Assembly: GCF_937468385.1 (NCBI RefSeq)
Contig: NZ_CALBWS010000001.1
Span: forward strand, 1 to 64,000
Length of the DNA: 64,000 bases
Direction: 5' to 3'
Source: Neobacillus rhizosphaerae
GTDB lineage: Bacteria; Bacillota; Bacilli; Bacillales; Cytobacillaceae
The notes below the pieces were generated by a model, which was not told the origin of the DNA, made no database searches, and saw only the letters and a list, made by a program, of their open reading frames with translations. Positions 9,158 through 18,125 of this stretch are shown here, in pieces; positions within the stretch are counted from its first letter, which is position 1; each line of letters begins with the position of its first letter. Position numbers and translations under genes: made by a program.

Positions 9158-11187
9158 ATGTTCACGACTCCTATACTTTGGATCTCAATATCGGGCTCCA
9201 GCTCCGTATAAGCAAGAACGGGTACGGTCGGCATAATTTTCTCAACAAACTGTTTCAAATACATTCGGATGGAAGGAGAAGTTAGGAATATCGGTTGTCC
9301 ACCAGCCTTGATGACACGATCAATTTGTTGTTGTAATTCTTCTGTTATTTTTCGAGACATTTGTGGATCCATCGATAAATAATGCACTCCTGCTTCCGTT
9401 TGTTGAATATAATCGGAAATCCCTTTCTCGAGCGTCGCTCCAGCCGTTAACACATGAATGACTCCTTCTTCAGCATATTGTTCTGTGATTTGCCGCGTCA
9501 AGGACTGGCGCACATATTCCGTTAACACCTTTGGTTCCTTTGTATAGACGGCGAAATCTGCCAAAGTTTCAAAGATTGTCGCTAAATCACGAATGGATAT
9601 CTGTTCGCGCAGAAGATTCTGTAATACCTTCTGAATATCTCCGACTGACTGTAAGTTTGGAACAATCTCTTCGACCAGATTTGGATGGGTTTCTTTCAAG
9701 TTTTCGATTAATTGCTTTGTTTCCTCTCTGCGTAACAACTGGTAAGCATATCTTTTTAATACCTCGGTTAAATGTGTCGCAATCACGGAAGAAGGATCGA
9801 TGATAATATAACCCATCAGTTCGGCTTTTTGTTTCGCATCAATGCTTACCCAAGTAGCAGGTAGACCAAAAGCAGGCTCCATCACATGAATGCCCTCAAT
9901 TTCTTCTATATCTCCGCCTTGATTCATGGCAAGAAAATGATCAAGGTATACTTCTCCTGACGCAATTTTATTGCCGCGGAATTTTAAAACATATTGATTG
10001 GGTGTTAATTGTAAATTATCTCGAATACGAATGGTTGGAATGATCAAGCCCAATTCTATGGCAAACTGTCTCCTGATCATCACAATTCGATCAAGAATGT
10101 CCCCACCTTGTTTTTGATCGGCCAAAGGAATCAAGCCATAACCTATCTCTAATTCCAGCGTATCGATCTGGAGCAAGTTAATTACCTTTTCTGGACTGCT
10201 AATGTCTTCCTCTTGCCCTTCCATTTCAACCAGTTCATTTTGCTGTTGCTCTTTTTGTACAGAACGTTGCATGGAATAAGCACCGAAGGCTAATAAAATC
10301 GCCACTGGAAGAGTTAAAAAAAGTCCAATTGGTGTAAAAATACCTAAAATAAGAATCGTTCCAGCCACGATATAAAGAAGCTTTGGATAATTAAACAGCT
10401 GTTTCATTATATCGGAGCCTAAAGAACCATCCGATGCTGCTCGAGTAACAGTTATCCCTGTGGCAGTGGAAATGAGTAAGGCAGGCACTTGGCTAACCAA
10501 TCCATCCCCTACAGATAACAAGGTGAAGGTACTGGCAGATTCAGCAAATCCCATGCCATGTATGGCCATCCCAATGATAAATCCACCAACGACATTGATG
10601 ATCAAGATAATGATCCCTGCAATCGCATCGCCTTTGACAAATTTACTGGCTCCATCCATGGACCCGTAAAAATCCGACTCCTGTTCGACCTTCTTGCGGC
10701 GCATACGAGCTTCTTGGTCACTGATTAACCCGGCGTTCATATCGGCATCAATACTCATTTGCTTTCCAGGCATTGCATCCAAGGTAAAACGAGCGGCTAC
10801 TTCCGCTACCCGTTCCGAACCTTTCGTGATGACAATGAATTGGATAACAACAAGTATTAAGAATACAACAAAACCGACAACAGGACTTCCTCCAACGACG
10901 AACGATCCAAACGTCTCAATCACTTTTCCTCCATCGGCATTTGAAAGTATCGAACGAGTGGTCGACACATTAAGTGCTAAACGAAAAAGTGTAGCTATTA
11001 ATAATGCAGTTGGAAAAATAGAAAAATCTAATGGTTCTTTTGTATTCATAGCCACCATCAAGATCAACAATGACACGCTAATATTAATAATTAATAGAAA
11101 ATCCAATAATATTGTTGGCAGTGGAATAATCATCATTGCGACAATCATTATGACAACAATCAAAACGGATAAATCTTTTGTTTTCAA
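9154..11187 (-). CDS. flhA: FlhA, export gate protein of the flagellar type III secretion system
   Basis: A 677-residue protein with about eight membrane helices in its first half (including the FHIPEP-type cytoplasmic loop with RFTLDAMPGKQMSIDAD) and a large cytoplasmic half that docks chaperone-substrate complexes such as FliS-flagellin and FlgN-FlgK. Length and motifs match the family throughout. The start is TTG at 11187 with AAGGGG about eight bases upstream; no in-frame ATG lies closer. It overlaps flhB by four bases and flhF by four bases, so flhB-flhA-flhF-flhG are translationally coupled. Confidence 0.97.
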   Translation of the reverse strand: MKTKDLSVLIVVIMIVAMMIIPLPTILLDFLLIINISVSLLILMVAMNTKEPLDFSIFPTALLIATLFRLALNVSTTRSILSNADGGKVIETFGSFVVGGSPVVGFVVFLILVVIQFIVITKGSERVAEVAARFTLDAMPGKQMSIDADMNAGLISDQEARMRRKKVEQESDFYGSMDGASKFVKGDAIAGIIILIINVVGGFIIGMAIHGMGFAESASTFTLLSVGDGLVSQVPALLISTATGITVTRAASDGSLGSDIMKQLFNYPKLLYIVAGTILILGIFTPIGLFLTLPVAILLAFGAYSMQRSVQKEQQQNELVEMEGQEEDISSPEKVINLLQIDTLELEIGYGLIPLADQKQGGDILDRIVMIRRQFAIELGLIIPTIRIRDNLQLTPNQYVLKFRGNKIASGEVYLDHFLAMNQGGDIEEIEGIHVMEPAFGLPATWVSIDAKQKAELMGYIIIDPSSVIATHLTEVLKRYAYQLLRREETKQLIENLKETHPNLVEEIVPNLQSVGDIQKVLQNLLREQISIRDLATIFETLADFAVYTKEPKVLTEYVRQSLTRQITEQYAEEGVIHVLTAGATLEKGISDYIQQTEAGVHYLSMDPQMSRKITEELQQQIDRVIKAGGQPIFLTSPSIRMYLKQFVEKIMPTVPVLAYTELEPDIEIQSIGVVNI

Positions 11188-12278
11188 GTCATCATCCCCT
11201 TATAGCGACCTTCCTGAAAGTAAACATAAGCCAAAATCTCTCCCACTGCATTAAACATCTCTTCCGGGATGGGCTCGCCGACTTCCACTGAAGCAAATAA
11301 GGCACGAGCGAGCGGCCTATTTTCTACCGTCATAATTTTATTTTGTTTGGCAAGTTCTTTGATTTTTAAAGCGATATAATCTTTTCCTTTGGCAATCACA
11401 ACGGGCGCATCCATCGTTTCAAGATCATAGCGGATAGCCACAGCGAAGTGCGTCGGATTGGTGATAACAACGTCGGCCTTTGGCACCTCTTGCATCATTC
11501 GATTCATAGATAACTCGCGTTGTTTGGCTCTCCGCTTTCCTTTAATGAACGGGTCGCCCTCCATTTTCTTATATTCATCTTTGATATCCTGCTTTGACAT
11601 CCGGATTTTCTTTTCATATTCAAACTTTTGAAAAAAATAATCCGCTGCCGCAAGGATCACCAAAATGCTGGCTACTACGAGCCCGATTTGGATGGTTAGA
11701 GAACCTATGAATCTAGAAGAATCCCAGAGGCTTTTTTGACCGATTAAAAACAATTCGTCTTTCTGTTTCCAAATCATCCAACCTGCGATGCTGGAAGTAA
11801 TCACAATTTTTAATATCGACTTAATTAATTCCACCAGCGACTTAAGGGAAAAGATCCGTTTCGCTCCTTCAAGTGGGTTAAGTTTTCCTAAATTCATTTT
11901 CAACGATTCGGGGTTGAACATAAATCCAACCTGCAAATAGTTGGCAACAACACCCGCCACTACTACAACCGCAAAGATGGGTGCTACCAATTTAACAACC
12001 TCCCACAACAACTGGTTGAATAAAAGTTGCGTGCTGGAGATGGAAATATCCCAAAGCAAATATTCTTGGAAGCTACGACGATAAATAGTAAGACACCCGG
12101 CAATTAAGCTCTTTCCACCAACCATTAAAAAAGCGAAGCAGAGAAGCAAGGTGAGAGCTGATGCGACTTCCGGACTCTTCGCAACCTGCCCTTTTTTCCT
12201 TGTCTCTCGACGTTTATTCGGGGTTGCCTTTTCCGTTTTTTCTCCAGAAAATAATTGCAGATCTAAACGAAGCAGCAA
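11184..12278 (-). CDS. flhB: FlhB, autocleaving substrate-specificity switch of the flagellar export gate
   Basis: A 364-residue export gate subunit with four membrane helices and a cytoplasmic C-terminal domain. The autocleavage motif NPTH is intact at 274-277, so the switch from hook-type to filament-type export should work. It normally reads hook length through FliK, whose gene is missing from this operon. The start is TTG at 12278; the resulting N-terminus (LRLDLQLFSGEKTEKATP) matches FlhB of other Bacillaceae well. Confidence 0.97.
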   Translation of the reverse strand: MLLRLDLQLFSGEKTEKATPNKRRETRKKGQVAKSPEVASALTLLLCFAFLMVGGKSLIAGCLTIYRRSFQEYLLWDISISSTQLLFNQLLWEVVKLVAPIFAVVVVAGVVANYLQVGFMFNPESLKMNLGKLNPLEGAKRIFSLKSLVELIKSILKIVITSSIAGWMIWKQKDELFLIGQKSLWDSSRFIGSLTIQIGLVVASILVILAAADYFFQKFEYEKKIRMSKQDIKDEYKKMEGDPFIKGKRRAKQRELSMNRMMQEVPKADVVITNPTHFAVAIRYDLETMDAPVVIAKGKDYIALKIKELAKQNKIMTVENRPLARALFASVEVGEPIPEEMFNAVGEILAYVYFQEGRYKGMMT

Positions 12279-12281
12279 GAT

Positions 12282-13058
12282 TTACGCCCCCATTATTTTC
12301 AGAATAGAATTCATTGATCCAAACATGGTTTCAAATAGGACTTTTAGTAAATAAAAGAAACCAGGTAAAACAAAAATATACATCAAGAAATGGATCAAAA
12401 TCTTGACTGGAGGGAAAATAGCAAACACATTCATCTGTGGTACGGTCCTTGCGATAATACCTAAGGCAATATCGACAATAAACAACGTACCAATCAGTGG
12501 CGCTGCCATCATAAAACCAATCATAAACATTTGCTGGACACATTCCAGTAGAAAGGTGGACATTCTCCCGTCCATCAACGCAGGAACATAGGCTGGCAAC
12601 GAAATCCATTCAAAACTAGCTAATATCCCTTGAATAAGTAGATGATGACCATTTGTTGCAAGTAAAACCAGGATGGCTAAGATATTTTTGAACCGCCCCG
12701 TTAATTGTGAATTCGTCCCAAAGGTAGGATCAAATAGACTCGCCATCGAAAAGCCAATTTGAAGGTCCAATAAGGCCCCCGCCAGCTGGACAGCATAAAA
12801 TAGGATATTCGCGACCATTCCTAACACGATACCGACCATAAACTCTTTAAGAATCAATAGGACCATCGTCCCCAGTGAAAAGGAGTGGATCGGTTCATTA
12901 ATTACCCCGACACAAAGGACACTAAGCACGATACTAAAACCAATTTTGAAGCGGGCTGGTATTTGACGCCCAGAAAATACCGGGACGGTTACCATAAATG
13001 AAGTGATTCTTACGAATACAAGTAAAAAATTCAACAAGGAAGAAGCATCAATATTCAT
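12282..13058 (-). CDS. fliR: FliR, export gate membrane protein
   Basis: A 258-residue, very hydrophobic protein with about six membrane helices, part of the FliP-FliQ-FliR pore through which flagellar subunits leave the cell. The family core (RFKIGFSIVLS, FKNILAI, and the C-terminal PVKILIHFLMYIF) is present. A GTG one codon upstream, directly next to the fliQ stop, could also serve; I prefer the ATG at 13058. flhB follows after three bases. Confidence 0.95.
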   Translation of the reverse strand: MNIDASSLLNFLLVFVRITSFMVTVPVFSGRQIPARFKIGFSIVLSVLCVGVINEPIHSFSLGTMVLLILKEFMVGIVLGMVANILFYAVQLAGALLDLQIGFSMASLFDPTFGTNSQLTGRFKNILAILVLLATNGHHLLIQGILASFEWISLPAYVPALMDGRMSTFLLECVQQMFMIGFMMAAPLIGTLFIVDIALGIIARTVPQMNVFAIFPPVKILIHFLMYIFVLPGFFYLLKVLFETMFGSMNSILKIMGA

Positions 13059-13061
13059 CAC

Positions 13062-13331
13062 TTACCCCACAAATTTGGAAAGATTCCCCAACAAATTTTG
13101 AGTGAAATCAAGCACGTGCCGCAACATCCATGACCCGAAGACGAGGATAGATAGGAATACTGCTATGATTTTTGGGACAAACGATAACGTTTGTTCCTGT
13201 ATCTGTGTGGTGGCTTGAAAAATACTTACCAATAACCCGACCAATAAGGCCACACCGACAACCGGAGCGATGACAATAAGGATGGTATAGACAGTCTCTT
13301 GGGCAAGTCCGATGATCATTTCAGTAGTCAT
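13062..13331 (-). CDS. fliQ: FliQ, export gate membrane protein
   Basis: An 89-residue protein of two membrane helices with the FliQ signature: GLAQETVYTILIVIAP in the first helix, then the ATTQIQEQTLSFVPK loop. Several copies line the FliPQR export pore. Its stop abuts the fliR start, and fliP ends 16 bases upstream. Confidence 0.96.
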   Translation of the reverse strand: MTTEMIIGLAQETVYTILIVIAPVVGVALLVGLLVSIFQATTQIQEQTLSFVPKIIAVFLSILVFGSWMLRHVLDFTQNLLGNLSKFVG

Positions 13332-13347
13332 GGATTACACTTCCTTC

Positions 13348-14094
13348 TTAAAAACTCAACAGCAATGATTGGAATATTAAATGCCAACCATCTACCAAAA
13401 TGAATAACAGGATCTTAAATGGCAATGAAATCATCACCGGCGGCAGCATCATCATCCCCATAGACATCAAGATACTCGAAACAATCATATCAATCACTAG
13501 GAATGGGATAAAAATAATAAATCCCATCTGAAAGGCTGTTTTTAATTCACTAATCGCATAGGCAGGAACTAATGCAGTTAGTGGGATGTCCTTCACTTCT
13601 TTCGGTTTATCCATCCCTGCATAATCCATAAACAGCGCTACGTCTTTCTCACGTGTATGCTTGGCCATGAATTCCTTCATCGGCGTACTGCCCGCTTCAT
13701 AGGCTTCTTGCTGCGTCATTTTTCCAGCCATGAACGGTTGCAGTGCGTCTTTATTTATTTGTGAAAAAGTAGGACCCATGATAAAAAAAGTCATAAATAG
13801 CGATAGCCCAATCAATACTTGATTGGGTGGCATTTGCTGAGTACCAAGGGCATTACGAACAAACCCTAACACAACGATGATACGGGTAAAACTTGTCATT
13901 AAAATAAGAATGGCAGGTGCAATGGACAACACCGTAATTAAAAGGATAATTCGTAACGTATTTGAGACTTTATCAGGATCATTGGAGCCCAAGTCTATTC
14001 CTGGAAGAATCGTTTGGCTAGCTTCAACGGAAAAGGCAGTAGAAAAAACACCTAATAAAAGAAGCGGAATAAGTATAGCTAATTTTCGTTTCAT
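13348..14094 (-). CDS. fliP: FliP, export gate membrane protein
   Basis: A 248-residue protein with a signal sequence (hydrophobic residues 5-22, then SVEAS) and four membrane helices. Family motifs are clear: LTSFTRIIVVLGFVRNALGT, QMPPNQVLIGL and the C-terminal MGMMMLPPVMISLPFKILLF. FliP forms the core of the export pore with FliQ and FliR. It starts five bases after the fliO stop. Confidence 0.97.
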   Translation of the reverse strand: MKRKLAILIPLLLLGVFSTAFSVEASQTILPGIDLGSNDPDKVSNTLRIILLITVLSIAPAILILMTSFTRIIVVLGFVRNALGTQQMPPNQVLIGLSLFMTFFIMGPTFSQINKDALQPFMAGKMTQQEAYEAGSTPMKEFMAKHTREKDVALFMDYAGMDKPKEVKDIPLTALVPAYAISELKTAFQMGFIIFIPFLVIDMIVSSILMSMGMMMLPPVMISLPFKILLFILVDGWHLIFQSLLLSF

Positions 14095-14099
14095 TAATC

Positions 14100-14663
14100 C
14101 TACTCCTCTCCGTTAATGTTCCTTATTTTCTGCATCTGCTTTCGAAAAACAGTGTTCCAGCCTTTTAACGAATCATTTGCTAACCAATTCGGTGTTTGTC
14201 CATCTCCTTGATTTTCATAGCTTTCAAGAAGATGGTGATATTCTTCCCCTTGGGAAATGGAACGGATCATGGTTACGTTCTCTCCTATACCGATGATATA
14301 AATCGTCTGACCAATGAGGAGGACCTGTAACGATTTGTTATTCCCAAGTGCATGGCCGCCTAATGGGAGGACGAGGCCATTTGTTTGCGTTTGGCGGCTT
14401 CGTTTAGCTAGAAAACGCAATAACACAACCAATAAACCAATAACCAAGATAAATGAGAGAATAAATTTGATAAATAAGGGAAAGACGGAAGGTGACCCGG
14501 TATCCCCGACTTTTGTCGATGGAGGTGACGGTTTCCCCTCACCTTTTTGGATAGAGTCATAATAGGAAATCTCGCCGTTAGAAGTTGAACCCGCGGCAAA
14601 AATGGTGGGTTGAAAAGAAAATAAATAAAAAAACAAAACAAATAAAAACATGGTGCGTTTCAT
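14100..14663 (-). CDS. fliO: FliO (FliZ in B. subtilis), export gate assembly protein
   Basis: A 187-residue protein with a cleavable-looking signal (residues 1-24), an extracytoplasmic Ser/Pro-rich stretch, a membrane helix (about 68-90) and a cytoplasmic beta-domain containing LGGHALGNNKSLQVLLIG, the FliO signature. It helps assemble the FliP ring. In most Bacillus operons fliO follows fliM, fliY and cheY. Here the MotE-like gene lies only 27 bases upstream, so that whole block is absent from this position. A good ribosome site, GGAAGGAG, precedes the ATG. Confidence 0.9.
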   Translation of the reverse strand: MKRTMFLFVLFFYLFSFQPTIFAAGSTSNGEISYYDSIQKGEGKPSPPSTKVGDTGSPSVFPLFIKFILSFILVIGLLVVLLRFLAKRSRQTQTNGLVLPLGGHALGNNKSLQVLLIGQTIYIIGIGENVTMIRSISQGEEYHHLLESYENQGDGQTPNWLANDSLKGWNTVFRKQMQKIRNINGEE

Positions 14664-14690
14664 GATTGTCTCCTTCCTTGGAGTTATTTT

Positions 14691-15545
14691 CTAATTGTTT
14701 AAATTTGCCGCGATGGTAGCTGCTAATTTGGCATCAGATTTTGCTATTTCCGTTAATATTTGTGACCGACTCGTTGTGTTGATATTTTTCAAAAGATTCA
14801 TTGCTACTTGTGAGTTCGTCCCCATCATCGATTGAATAAGGCCAGCAGATTGAGTAGGTGGCATCCCTGCAACCGTTTCAGCTAAGGTTTCTGTTGGATT
14901 TTCATGTTTAAGAGCAAGGTCATGTACCTGTTGTGCAAGGACGTTTTGATTGGTTTCATTTAGCCCTGCAATCTCTTTTAACAACATGGATATTTGAGCT
15001 GCTTTTTTGACATCCTTCATGCTCCCAAGAATACTCCCTTGTAGTTCTATATCTAGTTGGGAAAGGGTTAAAGAAGCTTCTTCAAGGGACATAGACGCAA
15101 TTATTGCAGCAGCTTTTGATGCAGGTATATTGGCATAAATTCCTGCTACTTTTTTTATTTGCTCCTGAACAACTTGTCCTTGCTTATTTTCTAGCTGTTT
15201 TTGTAATTCTTCGTTGTTTTTCTTTAAAACCTTTAAGTCATTTTGATCGGACTTTAGTTGCTTATTCAACTCGGATATTTGTTGATCCATTTCTTTCAAT
15301 ACTGATTGGTTCTTTACATATTTGTCTTTCCAGTCATAACTATCAGCGGGCTTTTTGGCCTCTGTGGAATTAGAATCTGGAATGATATGGTTCACGACAG
15401 GAATCTTATTTCCCCAATCTTGAAATGTCTTCCACACAGGAAAGCCAACAAAATTTAACAGGAACAATATTAATAGAACGGTAATTAGTAACGAAATTCC
15501 CCAGAATAAAATACTCCCTAGTTTTCCGCGTCGTTTCTCTTCCAT
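14691..15545 (-). CDS. MotE/YlxF-like protein (membrane-anchored coiled coil with MgtE-N-type repeats)
   Basis: A 284-residue protein in the ylxF slot after fliJ. It has one N-terminal membrane helix (about 13-33), a charged coiled coil (about 75-125) and an all-alpha C-terminal part containing two related MgtE-N-like units (KVAGIYANIPASKAAAIIAS, then ETVAGMPPTQSAGLIQSM). MotE-type proteins act as chaperones or partners of the stator MotC/MotB. The doubled C-terminal unit makes it longer than B. subtilis YlxF. The assignment is by architecture and position. In the usual order the next gene is fliK; here it is fliO. Confidence 0.82.
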   Translation of the reverse strand: MEEKRRGKLGSILFWGISLLITVLLILFLLNFVGFPVWKTFQDWGNKIPVVNHIIPDSNSTEAKKPADSYDWKDKYVKNQSVLKEMDQQISELNKQLKSDQNDLKVLKKNNEELQKQLENKQGQVVQEQIKKVAGIYANIPASKAAAIIASMSLEEASLTLSQLDIELQGSILGSMKDVKKAAQISMLLKEIAGLNETNQNVLAQQVHDLALKHENPTETLAETVAGMPPTQSAGLIQSMMGTNSQVAMNLLKNINTTSRSQILTEIAKSDAKLAATIAANLNN

Positions 15546-15557
15546 TGGTTAATCTCC

Positions 15558-15992
15558 TCATATCCTTCGGGTATAGCGTAAGACGGCCATTTCATCCAAC
15601 ATGGCTTGTTCACTTCGGTCCAGTTGCTTTTGAAAAGCTTCCATTGATTTCGCCTTCCACTGGTTCCACATTTTTGTTTCCTGATTTTTTTCGATTAGTA
15701 CTTGGTGTTTTTGTTCTACTTCCTGATGGATTTGCTGTGATTGATCCTCCAACCGTTTCATCCGAAGGCTTACATGGTCAATTTCTTGTTGAAACGCTAA
15801 AATTTCTTTGACCGTTTTTCGATCAACATCATTGTATTGGTTGAAAACATTCTCCTTGACCACTTCTAGCCCTTCCATCTCTTCCGCTAGTTCCAATTGA
15901 CGAAGTTTAGTAGTACCATACTCTTGCTTGGCAATTTCCTGTTCTTTTTCTTTAACATCAAGCACTTTTTGAAAAGAAAACGTAAATTTCAT
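15558..15992 (-). CDS. fliJ: FliJ, flagellar export chaperone
   Basis: A 144-residue, almost wholly alpha-helical coiled-coil protein beginning KFTFSFQKVLDVKEKEQE, typical of FliJ. FliJ is the central stalk of the FliI ATPase hexamer and hands empty chaperones back to the gate. Its ATG overlaps the fliI stop by four bases. Confidence 0.93.
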   Translation of the reverse strand: MKFTFSFQKVLDVKEKEQEIAKQEYGTTKLRQLELAEEMEGLEVVKENVFNQYNDVDRKTVKEILAFQQEIDHVSLRMKRLEDQSQQIHQEVEQKHQVLIEKNQETKMWNQWKAKSMEAFQKQLDRSEQAMLDEMAVLRYTRRI

Positions 15993-17311
15993 CGCATCAT
16001 CGCTCCAAATTGTGAAAGTAAGAAGGACTCTGCCTCCTCTAGCTTAGAAGCTTCATAAATTCCTTGTCGTAAAAATTTATCCATTGTTGGCTTTAGTCGC
16101 ATCGCCAAATCGATGTCCCGATTGGAGCCTTTCTTATAAGCACCAATATTGATTAAGTCTTCTGCTTCGTTATAGGAAGCAAGTAATTTCTTGAAGTTTT
16201 GTGTTGCAATTAAATGCTCGTCCGAGGTAATTTCGGTCATGACCCGACTTGCACTGTTTAATACATCAATTGAAGGAAAAATTCCTTTCCCAGCAATTGC
16301 ACGGTTTAGGACAATATGTCCATCGAGAATTCCTCTTACGGCATCTGCAATCGGTTCGTTCATGTCGTCCCCATCTACCAGAACCGTATAAATGGCTGAA
16401 ATCGACCCTTTTGGTCCCGTTCCAGCCCGTTCCAATAGTTGTGGCAGCATCGCAAACACAGATGGAGTATACCCCTTGGTCGTAGGAGGTTCGCCAATCG
16501 CTAAACCAACTTCTCTTTGTGCCATAGCAAAGCGAGTGACAGAATCCATCACAAGTAATACATCCTTTCCTTGGTCTCGGAAATACTCTGCAATGGAGGT
16601 CGCTGTCAAAGCACCTTTTATTCGAATAAGAGCTGGTTGATCAGATGTCGCTACGATGACGACAGACTTTTTCAACCCTTCTTCCCCTAAGTTTTGTTCA
16701 ATAAAATCAAGAACTTCACGTCCTCGCTCTCCAATTAAGGCGATGACGTTCACTTCAGCTGTCGTATTTCGAGAAATCATTCCTAGGAGTGTACTTTTAC
16801 CGACCCCACTCCCAGCAAAGATTCCCATTCTTTGCCCCTTCCCCATGGTGAGTAACCCATCAATCGTTCGGACACCTACACCTAAAGGTGAATGAATCCG
16901 CGGACGACTAAGTGGGTTAGGGGGGATTGCGTGGGTAGGCACTTCCTCTAAGCCTAGTGGCAGGGGCTTGCCATCGATGGGTTGACCCAAACCATCCAGA
17001 ATCCGTCCCAGTAATTGGTTGCCGGCCTTTACCCTCATTGGTTTGCCACTTGCGACCACATCACAGCCTGGACCGATGGAGCGGACCTCGCCAAGAGGCA
17101 TAAGCAGCACCTTATTCTCCTTAATACCGACAACCTCTGCTTGAATGGGAGTCTGTGACTGAGAAGGGTAAATCGAACACAGTTCACCAATCCTTACGTC
17201 AGGTCCTTGAGATTCAATCGTTAGCCCGATGATTTGTGTTATTTTTCCGTTGACTCTTACCGGGTCAATATTTCTAATGAGCTTAATGTATCTCTTAGTT
17301 GATAATCCCAC
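15989..17311 (-). CDS. fliI: FliI, flagellum-specific export ATPase
   Basis: A 440-residue F1-beta-like ATPase. Walker A GSGVGKST is at 167-174, the Walker B strand is VLLVMDSVTRFA, and the family motif PPTTKGYTPSVFA follows. FliI forms a hexamer at the export gate and is regulated by FliH. The start is GTG at 17311 with AAGGGAG seven bases upstream and overlaps the end of fliH by 17 bases. Confidence 0.97.
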   Translation of the reverse strand: MGLSTKRYIKLIRNIDPVRVNGKITQIIGLTIESQGPDVRIGELCSIYPSQSQTPIQAEVVGIKENKVLLMPLGEVRSIGPGCDVVASGKPMRVKAGNQLLGRILDGLGQPIDGKPLPLGLEEVPTHAIPPNPLSRPRIHSPLGVGVRTIDGLLTMGKGQRMGIFAGSGVGKSTLLGMISRNTTAEVNVIALIGERGREVLDFIEQNLGEEGLKKSVVIVATSDQPALIRIKGALTATSIAEYFRDQGKDVLLVMDSVTRFAMAQREVGLAIGEPPTTKGYTPSVFAMLPQLLERAGTGPKGSISAIYTVLVDGDDMNEPIADAVRGILDGHIVLNRAIAGKGIFPSIDVLNSASRVMTEITSDEHLIATQNFKKLLASYNEAEDLINIGAYKKGSNRDIDLAMRLKPTMDKFLRQGIYEASKLEEAESFLLSQFGAMMR

Positions 17312-18125
17312 TTTCCGGCTCCCTTCTCGCCTCTAGAATGACCCTTTTAATTTCCTCAATTTGGGTATCAATACGAGCATCGACGCTGCCGTAAGCAGTT
17401 CGGATAATACATCCTTTTGGTGAAACGGAATGGTCCGGGATGACCTTGATTTCTGTTTCCCCGTTAACAACAGCAATAAGGTGGATCCGCTGTGATTGGA
17501 TAAAATCAAAATCATCAGGATGAACGCAGACCGTAATCGACTCTTTTTCTTTAAAGCGAAGAATATGTAATTTAATTAACTCCACAAATTGATCAGGACG
17601 ACTTTCTAATTCCTGTTTCACAATTTGGGAAGCAATAACCGTACTCAACTCAAGTAAAAACGGTTCTGCTTCTGAGATAATCGCTTCCTTTTGTTCATAG
17701 GCTGCTTGCAACAAATATTGAACTTGCTCTAATTTTTCTTGATATTCTTGCTGAATTTGAGTCCTAGCTTCCAGTTTTCCTGTAGCTAGTCCTTCTTCAT
17801 AGCCCTGCTGTTTAGCTTCAAGTGATAAGGACTCTAGCTTCTGCTGGTTTTCTTCCCACCATTGATTGATTTTAGCTGTAGTGGACGCTTCTAATAATCG
17901 GGCCGTTTGCTCCGCCATTTCTATGATCGCTTGCGCTTCTGCTTTAGCCGCTTGAATCAATTGGTTTGTTTGTTGCGCCTCAATCCCCTCATCGCCCTCC
18001 TGTGGTACCTCATCAGCCATAGGTTCTCCATGGAGGTTTAATGGAATAAGGGGCTGGGTAATGACCTTCACTTCTTCTATCAAAGAGAGATTAGTAGCCT
18101 TAAAAACTTTAGAATAGGATGCCAT
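17295..18125 (-). CDS. fliH: FliH, regulator of the export ATPase FliI
   Basis: A 276-residue stator-like protein, acidic and Gln-rich with a long central coiled coil (about 60-150) and a C-terminal domain containing CVHPDDFDFIQ and GCIIRTAYGSVDARIDTQI, the FliH/YscL signature. It inhibits FliI and links it to the C-ring. I start it at the ATG at 18125, which has AGGTGG six bases upstream, not at the longer frame start at 18155. It overlaps fliG by 17 bases. Confidence 0.93.
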   Translation of the reverse strand: MASYSKVFKATNLSLIEEVKVITQPLIPLNLHGEPMADEVPQEGDEGIEAQQTNQLIQAAKAEAQAIIEMAEQTARLLEASTTAKINQWWEENQQKLESLSLEAKQQGYEEGLATGKLEARTQIQQEYQEKLEQVQYLLQAAYEQKEAIISEAEPFLLELSTVIASQIVKQELESRPDQFVELIKLHILRFKEKESITVCVHPDDFDFIQSQRIHLIAVVNGETEIKVIPDHSVSPKGCIIRTAYGSVDARIDTQIEEIKRVILEARREPESGIIN

